Source of the DNA: AM-2324 sp042091035
GTDB taxonomy: Bacteria > Bacteroidota > Bacteroidia > Chitinophagales > Saprospiraceae
Assembly (NCBI GenBank): GCA_042091035.1
Contig: JBELIG010000109.1
Span: 1 to 10,430, forward strand
Direction: 5' to 3'
DNA length: 10,430 bases
Position numbers and translations under genes: made by a program. Shown here piece by piece: positions 7,046 to 10,430 of this stretch (its first letter is position 1; every line of letters begins with the position of its first letter). The notes below the pieces were generated by a model. It was not told the origin of the DNA and made no database searches. It saw only the letters and a program-made list of their open reading frames with translations.

Positions 7046-7062
7046 ATGCTTCATATATAACC

Positions 7063-7087
7063 AAAAAAAAAGTCCTAAAAGGACTTT
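7063..7087 (-). terminator. Second (distal) terminator for the rhodopsin transcript
   Basis: An 8-bp stem AAAGTCCT / AGGACTTT (7069-7076 with 7080-7087) closes a 3-base loop. On the minus strand it is followed by a T run corresponding to the nine A at 7063-7071. The polarity therefore fits termination of transcripts coming from the rhodopsin side. Confidence 0.7.
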
Positions 7088-7100
7088 GATTTCATTTTAA

Positions 7101-7140
7101 ATAAAAAGAAAAGCGATTGGAATTTCTTCCAATCGCTTTT
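7101..7140 (-). terminator. First terminator after the proteorhodopsin gene
   Basis: A 14-bp perfect stem (7109-7122 with 7127-7140, core GCGATTGGAA / TTCCAATCGC) closes the loop TTTC. It begins 7 bases beyond the rhodopsin stop codon and is followed on the minus strand by TTTTCTTTTTATTT. Together with the next hairpin it gives the rhodopsin transcript a double stop. Confidence 0.82.
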
Positions 7141-7147
7141 GTATCTT

Positions 7148-7879
7148 TTATTTATCGCTGTTAATAGCAATAGAATATACAACTAAACCAAATCCAATCT
7201 TATTGACTGCATCTGCAATATTGTAGAATAAATCTACTGTGTCAGCGTCTAAGAATCCTACGCCGTTCAACCATCCACCTGGCATACACATGTAACCAAT
7301 TGGGTAAATTGCCCAACCTACAAGTACAAACCATGCTAATGTACGAACACCTTTCTGAACTACAGGGTCACCACTACTTTCGGCTAATTTAGCAACTTCA
7401 CCCATCCAGGCGGAGTACAAAACATACACATAACCTATAGTAGATAAAACTCCCCATGTAACTGAATGCGAAGTACTACCTCCTTCTGGATTGAATGCTT
7501 CACCGATATATCCGGCAATCAACATCCATGCTGAAGCAAGTATAAGTTTCCACATTAGACCTTTAGTAGCACCTGCCGCTTTCGTTAGTAGGTAAAATTC
7601 TACACACATTAATGGAACAGTAAGAGTCCAATCAATGTAACGAAGAGCAGTTGTGTTACCTGATGCTCCAAAAGCATCTCTCATGTAGAAATAGTGAACA
7701 GCCGCGATACCAGTGATTAAAGCTGATACCAATAATGACAATCTCCATTTTTCACTTACACTGTTTCTCTCAACAAAGAAGAATACAGATGCAGCAGCCA
7801 TTGCCATGCAACCAATAAAGAATGTAAATGCTACTGGATCAGTTCCAGGGTCCTTTACAGCGCTTAATAAAAATTCCAT
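7148..7879 (-). CDS. Proteorhodopsin, light-driven proton pump, green-type
   Basis: This 243-residue seven-helix inner-membrane protein binds retinal and exports protons in light. All key residues are visible: proton acceptor Asp83, Thr87 and donor Glu94 in RYIDWTLTVPLMCVEF (the DTE motif, Asp97/Thr101/Glu108 of the SAR86 protein), His62 (His75), Asp223 and the retinal Schiff-base Lys227 in DAVNKIGFG. The tuning position 105 is Met91, as in flavobacterial rhodopsins that absorb green light. The start MEFLLSAVKDPG has no signal peptide, as in flavobacterial homologs. Gly143 in TWGVLST falls at the position of xanthorhodopsin Gly156 (Phe152 in the SAR86 protein), which opens the fenestration for a carotenoid antenna. 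The gene has its own likely promoter and two terminators. No retinal-synthesis gene is in the window. Confidence 0.97.
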   Translation of the reverse strand: MEFLLSAVKDPGTDPVAFTFFIGCMAMAAASVFFFVERNSVSEKWRLSLLVSALITGIAAVHYFYMRDAFGASGNTTALRYIDWTLTVPLMCVEFYLLTKAAGATKGLMWKLILASAWMLIAGYIGEAFNPEGGSTSHSVTWGVLSTIGYVYVLYSAWMGEVAKLAESSGDPVVQKGVRTLAWFVLVGWAIYPIGYMCMPGGWLNGVGFLDADTVDLFYNIADAVNKIGFGLVVYSIAINSDK

Positions 7880-7931
7880 CGTAGTTAGTTTATTTAAAAA
7901 ATTAATTTTGTCTTTAAACCATTAAGACAAA

Positions 7932-7969
7932 CAAAAGTTTAAAAAAAACTTAAATTTTGTTTACAAAAA
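7932..7969 (-). promoter_or_regulatory. Candidate promoter for the proteorhodopsin gene
   Basis: On the minus strand, TTTTTG (7969-7964) is followed after 22 bases by TAAACTTTTG (7941-7932), which resembles Bacteroidota -33 and -7 elements with a slightly long spacer and a stretched -7 box. Transcription would start near 7925, leaving a leader of about 45 bases. The region is so AT-rich that chance matches are likely. Confidence 0.3.
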
Positions 7970-7973
7970 TGTT

Positions 7974-7998
7974 AAAAAAGGCTAAACAGCTACTTTTT
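7974..7998 (-). terminator. Possible terminator at the end of the second photolyase gene
   Basis: On the minus strand AAAAAG, a 2-base bulge, and GCT pair with AGC and CTTTTT around a GTTT loop, followed by T residues. The hairpin contains the stop codon of the photolyase gene (7990-7992). The stem is short and AT-rich, so partial readthrough into the rhodopsin gene is possible. Confidence 0.4.
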
Positions 7999-9441
7999 CC
8001 GTGTATGCTTGTCCAAAATCCGAGCTTTAAACGACAAAACGCTGCTTTTTTTACGAAAGTTCCATAACGTTTGTCTAGCCACTTTTGCAGAAGCCTCAAC
8101 AGAAACAACTGGAGGGCAATAATCCCTAGATAAATCAAAGTTGTACATCTGCCCCTCCAGTGCAGTTAATGCCCATGGTTCATGAATATATTGTTCGGGT
8201 AAATTTAAAAGTTCAGGCACCCATCGCTTGATAAAGATTCCCTTTGGATCATGCTCTTTAGATTGCTTGATAGGATTGTAAATTCGAATGGTATGTATCC
8301 CTGTAGTACCTGCTTGCATTTGAAATTGGGGGAAGTGAATACCGGGCTCATAATCAAGAAACAGCTTTGCCAAATGATAGACTCCAGAACGCCAATCTTG
8401 ACCCAAATGGTGACACAAAAACGATACAAGCATAGCACGCATTCTAAAATTAATCCAACCCGTCTCCATAAGACAACGCATATTAGCATCAACCATAGGA
8501 ATACCTGTCTTACCCGCTTTCCAAGCTTCTAAGAAAGCATGATTAACAGTCCTGGGTAGATCTTCATAAGCTGGATTGAGACACTGTATTTCATAATCAC
8601 ATTCCATCTCAAACTTTTGAATAAAATGACAATGCCACTTTAAGCGCGTAAGGAAGGTATCCAAGGCCCGTTTATTAAATTTATAGTTTTTATGTCCCTT
8701 CACAAATTGATAAACCTGTCGAATAGAAACATTGCCATAGGTTAGATAGGGCGATACTCTACCACAAGACTTTCTACTTTCTGTCGGCTTTGAAATCAAA
8801 TAATTATAGCGGAATCCTCGGCCCTCTACGAAGCTTTTTAGATAAGACCAGGCTTTAACTTCGCCAGCAGGTTGAAATGCCTTAGGATAAGCCTTAAGCG
8901 CTTCCTCAAATACTGTAGGATAATTATATGAATGTTCTACATTTTTTAGATTATTAGGTCGGATATGATAAGTAGGTATTGCACTAGCCATAACAGTATA
9001 CCAATGCTTATCCCAACCCTTTCTATTTTTGATTCCTCTGAGCACCCCGTCTCGAGCATGTTCCTTCCAACTGACGCCTATTTCTTTAAAAAAGAGACCA
9101 ATGGCTTTATCCTTTGCCCATGTTCGCCGACAACCACTCTCCTGGTAGGAAAACACAGTTTTAATTGTAAACTGCTGACTTATGTTTAAAAAAACATCTT
9201 TGCGATCACCATAGAACCTGTATAATTTATTATCTCGCTCAGATAACTGCTTTTCCAAGTCATTTAAAGCATGATAGGTAAATTGTAAATGTCGCAAAGA
9301 GACATCTGGCATATCAATTTGGTCTGCCTCCATGATATGAATTACCAGATAAGGAACATCCTGTTGTTCTGCCGCAGCAAAAGAAGCATGATCCCTTAGC
9401 CTAATATCCTTTTTCAGCCAGATTATATTGATTGATTGCAT
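7990..9441 (-). CDS. Divergent cryptochrome/DNA photolyase family protein (FAD-binding)
   Basis: This 483-residue protein is a member of the photolyase/cryptochrome superfamily. The N-terminal alpha/beta antenna domain (1-130) starts INIIWLKKDIRLRDHASF. The FAD-binding helical domain (about 200-460) shows SPYLTYGNVS (230-239), RLKWHCHFIQKFE (266-278), GKTGIPMVDANMRCLMETGW (310-329) and IRIYNPIKQSKEHDPKG (385-401). Active-site residues differ from E. coli class I photolyase: Arg266 for Glu274, His369 for Asn378, Phe373 for the proximal triad Trp382, and Met375 for Trp384. Trp269 (Trp277) and Trp350 (Trp359) are kept. It resembles a Bacteroidota subgroup annotated only as photolyase, possibly related to the single-strand-DNA 'NewPHL' type, but I cannot confirm this. 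It is unrelated in detail to the CryB-like protein at 3011-4513. It lies downstream of the GH43 gene and upstream of the rhodopsin gene on the same strand. Confidence 0.88.
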   Translation of the reverse strand: MQSINIIWLKKDIRLRDHASFAAAEQQDVPYLVIHIMEADQIDMPDVSLRHLQFTYHALNDLEKQLSERDNKLYRFYGDRKDVFLNISQQFTIKTVFSYQESGCRRTWAKDKAIGLFFKEIGVSWKEHARDGVLRGIKNRKGWDKHWYTVMASAIPTYHIRPNNLKNVEHSYNYPTVFEEALKAYPKAFQPAGEVKAWSYLKSFVEGRGFRYNYLISKPTESRKSCGRVSPYLTYGNVSIRQVYQFVKGHKNYKFNKRALDTFLTRLKWHCHFIQKFEMECDYEIQCLNPAYEDLPRTVNHAFLEAWKAGKTGIPMVDANMRCLMETGWINFRMRAMLVSFLCHHLGQDWRSGVYHLAKLFLDYEPGIHFPQFQMQAGTTGIHTIRIYNPIKQSKEHDPKGIFIKRWVPELLNLPEQYIHEPWALTALEGQMYNFDLSRDYCPPVVSVEASAKVARQTLWNFRKKSSVLSFKARILDKHTRKK

Positions 9442-9445
9442 AGAA

Positions 9446-9482
9446 CCTATACAAGCAGATCAATCATTTGGTTTTGTATAGG
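9446..9482. promoter_or_regulatory. Long dyad immediately upstream of the photolyase gene
   Basis: A perfect 9-base inverted repeat CCTATACAA-N19-TTGTATAGG ends 4 bases before the ATG and begins 6 bases after the GH43 stop codon. There is no T run after the second arm, so it is not a normal terminator. It could be an operator for a dimeric regulator or a leader hairpin that masks the ribosome-binding region. Confidence 0.4.
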
Positions 9483-9488
9483 CGTCAA

Positions 9489-10430
9489 TTAAAAGTCAAT
9501 AGATCCAGTCAAATTGATTTCAGGCCAATCGTTGACCCAAATCAATTGCCAAATTGCAAGGCTTGGAGCCCCATCGTAGGCTGCATCATAAAAGTGGTGA
9601 GAGAAATAAAATGAACCATCACTATGCTTATAAATACCACTATGCCCAGGTCCAACTATCCGACTATTACCTACATTAGCACCTCCAGCATCCATAAATA
9701 AGGAGCCGTAGCCATCCGCCATATCATTTCCATCTCGATCCAAAAACGGACCTTCGGGACCTGTAGAACGACCTACTCTAATGTTATAAGTACTGTTTAT
9801 ACCTGAACAACAAATATCCCAGTTTACAAAAAGATAGTAGTAGGCATTTTCCGGATGATTGTAGATGTAGGCAGCTTCAATATTGTTTTCATCAAGATCA
9901 CCGCCATAATTTGCAAGATGTACAAACCTGCTATCAGATAAGTCAAAGGCTTTATCCGATGGATTATCAGCTAACTGACCGGTCGACTTATCAAGCTTGA
10001 TCGTGTAGATACCTGCTCCATGAGACCCATAAACCATCCGTAACTGCCCCATCTTATCTAGATAGACCGCAGGATCAATCGCAAAAGCATCTTCCAGCTT
10101 ACTAGAACTAAGCACGTAATTGTCCCCTAAAACAAACTCAGGGTCGCCATTAGAAGGGTTTGTAATATCAACAAATCCAATTTTTGAACTATGCGTATCC
10201 TCATCTTCTACAGCCGAGTGATACATTCGATACGTCCCATTGCCAAGATCTGTAAATGAAGGCGCCCAATAATTGTCAGCTCCGTTATACCAGGCAGGAG
10301 GATTCGGGTCAAACATATCACTTTCTCCAAAAACCCAGGGACCTTTTTGTCCCAAATCATAGGTCCACCACTCTACAGCACTGGCAAAAAAATACAAGCG
10401 ATTGTCCACGCGCACAAGCTGTGACGGATC
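9489..10430 (-). CDS. GH43 family glycoside hydrolase, arabinanase-like (partial, N-terminus beyond window)
   Basis: The frame is open to the last base, giving 313 visible residues of a five-bladed beta-propeller glycosidase. It resembles arabinan endo-1,5-alpha-L-arabinosidases, which cut the arabinan side chains of pectin. The three catalytic acids of GH43 appear: Asp1 in DPSQLV at the very edge (base), Asp119 in FAIDPAVYLD (pKa modulator) and Glu185 in NNIEAAYIY (acid). The NWDICCSGINSTYNIRVGRS segment (203-222) and GPGHSG (260-265) are typical of the arabinanase subfamilies. A GTG at 10413-10415 is not the real start, because it would remove the catalytic base. The N-terminal signal sequence and any extra domains are out of view. 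The stop lies 47 bases before the photolyase start on the same strand. Whether it acts on algal or plant arabinan cannot be told from here. Confidence 0.88.
   Translation of the reverse strand, partial: DPSQLVRVDNRLYFFASAVEWWTYDLGQKGPWVFGESDMFDPNPPAWYNGADNYWAPSFTDLGNGTYRMYHSAVEDEDTHSSKIGFVDITNPSNGDPEFVLGDNYVLSSSKLEDAFAIDPAVYLDKMGQLRMVYGSHGAGIYTIKLDKSTGQLADNPSDKAFDLSDSRFVHLANYGGDLDENNIEAAYIYNHPENAYYYLFVNWDICCSGINSTYNIRVGRSTGPEGPFLDRDGNDMADGYGSLFMDAGGANVGNSRIVGPGHSGIYKHSDGSFYFSHHFYDAAYDGAPSLAIWQLIWVNDWPEINLTGSIDF

Noticed and set aside
7148..7879. Sodium- or chloride-pumping or blue-absorbing rhodopsin
   Set aside because: The helix C motif is Asp-Thr-Glu with Met at the tuning position. NDQ or NTQ motifs and the blue-type Gln are absent.
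8251..8532. 93-codon plus-strand frame opposite the photolyase gene, and similar frames at 838-1086, 3880-4137 and 8965-9189
   Set aside because: Each overlaps conserved coding sequence on the other strand and has low-complexity translations without family features.
7990..9441. Cry-DASH or classical class I CPD photolyase assignment
   Set aside because: DASH-specific motifs were not seen, and several class I active-site residues (Glu274, Asn378, Trp382 and Trp384 equivalents) are replaced.
9446..9482. Dyad as an intrinsic terminator for the GH43 gene
   Set aside because: The loop is 19 bases and no T run follows the stem on the minus strand.
10413..10415. GTG as the start codon of the GH43 gene
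   Set aside because: The frame continues to the window edge, and the residues just upstream (DPSQL) contain the catalytic base of GH43, so the gene starts outside the window.

Overview
The window is AT-rich bacterial chromosome, very probably from a marine or aquatic member of the Bacteroidota. I base this on the flavobacterial-type proteorhodopsin (TVPLMCVEF signature), a photolyase whose motifs look like the Bacteroidota type, the scarcity of strong Shine-Dalgarno sequences, and a few promoter-like boxes resembling the Bacteroidota TTTG / TAnnTTTG pattern. I cannot fix the genus.

Layout. (1) 6-1148, minus: a ThiF/MoeB/HesA adenylyltransferase with a C-terminal rhodanese domain. (2) 1286-1708, plus: a single-pass membrane protein of unknown function, followed by an intrinsic terminator. 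(3) 1870-2997, plus: a saccharopine-dehydrogenase-family oxidoreductase, which converges on the next gene through a shared 14-bp hairpin. (4) 4655-3011, minus: a two-gene unit. It starts with a 46-residue DUF2256 zinc-ribbon-like protein that is easily missed. After 1 base comes a photolyase/cryptochrome of the CryB/PhrB (FeS-BCP) family that has lost all four iron-sulfur cysteines. (5) 4831-5082, plus: a small, probably exported protein with an unclear start codon, then 5155-7011, a SulP anion transporter with a STAS domain that resembles the Na+/bicarbonate symporter BicA. (6) 7013-7140: three consecutive terminator hairpins between converging genes. (7) 7879-7148, minus: a green-type proton-pumping proteorhodopsin. 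(8) 9441-7990, minus: a second, unrelated photolyase/cryptochrome with unusual active-site residues. (9) 10430-9489, minus: a GH43 arabinanase-like glycosidase, cut by the window edge.

How they fit together. From 3011 to 9441 almost every gene is plausibly tied to light. There are two flavoproteins of different photolyase lineages, the DUF2256 partner of one of them, a light-driven proton pump, and an ion transporter that could use the ion gradient the pump supports, for example for bicarbonate uptake. This is an inference from gene families and proximity. No light-sensing regulator, retinal-synthesis gene (blh, crt) or carbonic anhydrase lies in the window. The flanking genes (ThiF-like, saccharopine-dehydrogenase-like, GH43) look like ordinary metabolism.

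The most unusual points are the Fe-S-free CryB-like protein coupled to DUF2256, the active site of the second photolyase (Arg, His, Phe and Met where E. coli Phr has Glu274, Asn378, Trp382 and Trp384), and the rhodopsin's glycine at the carotenoid-antenna fenestration position. Alignments were made by eye from remembered family sequences and should be read that way.
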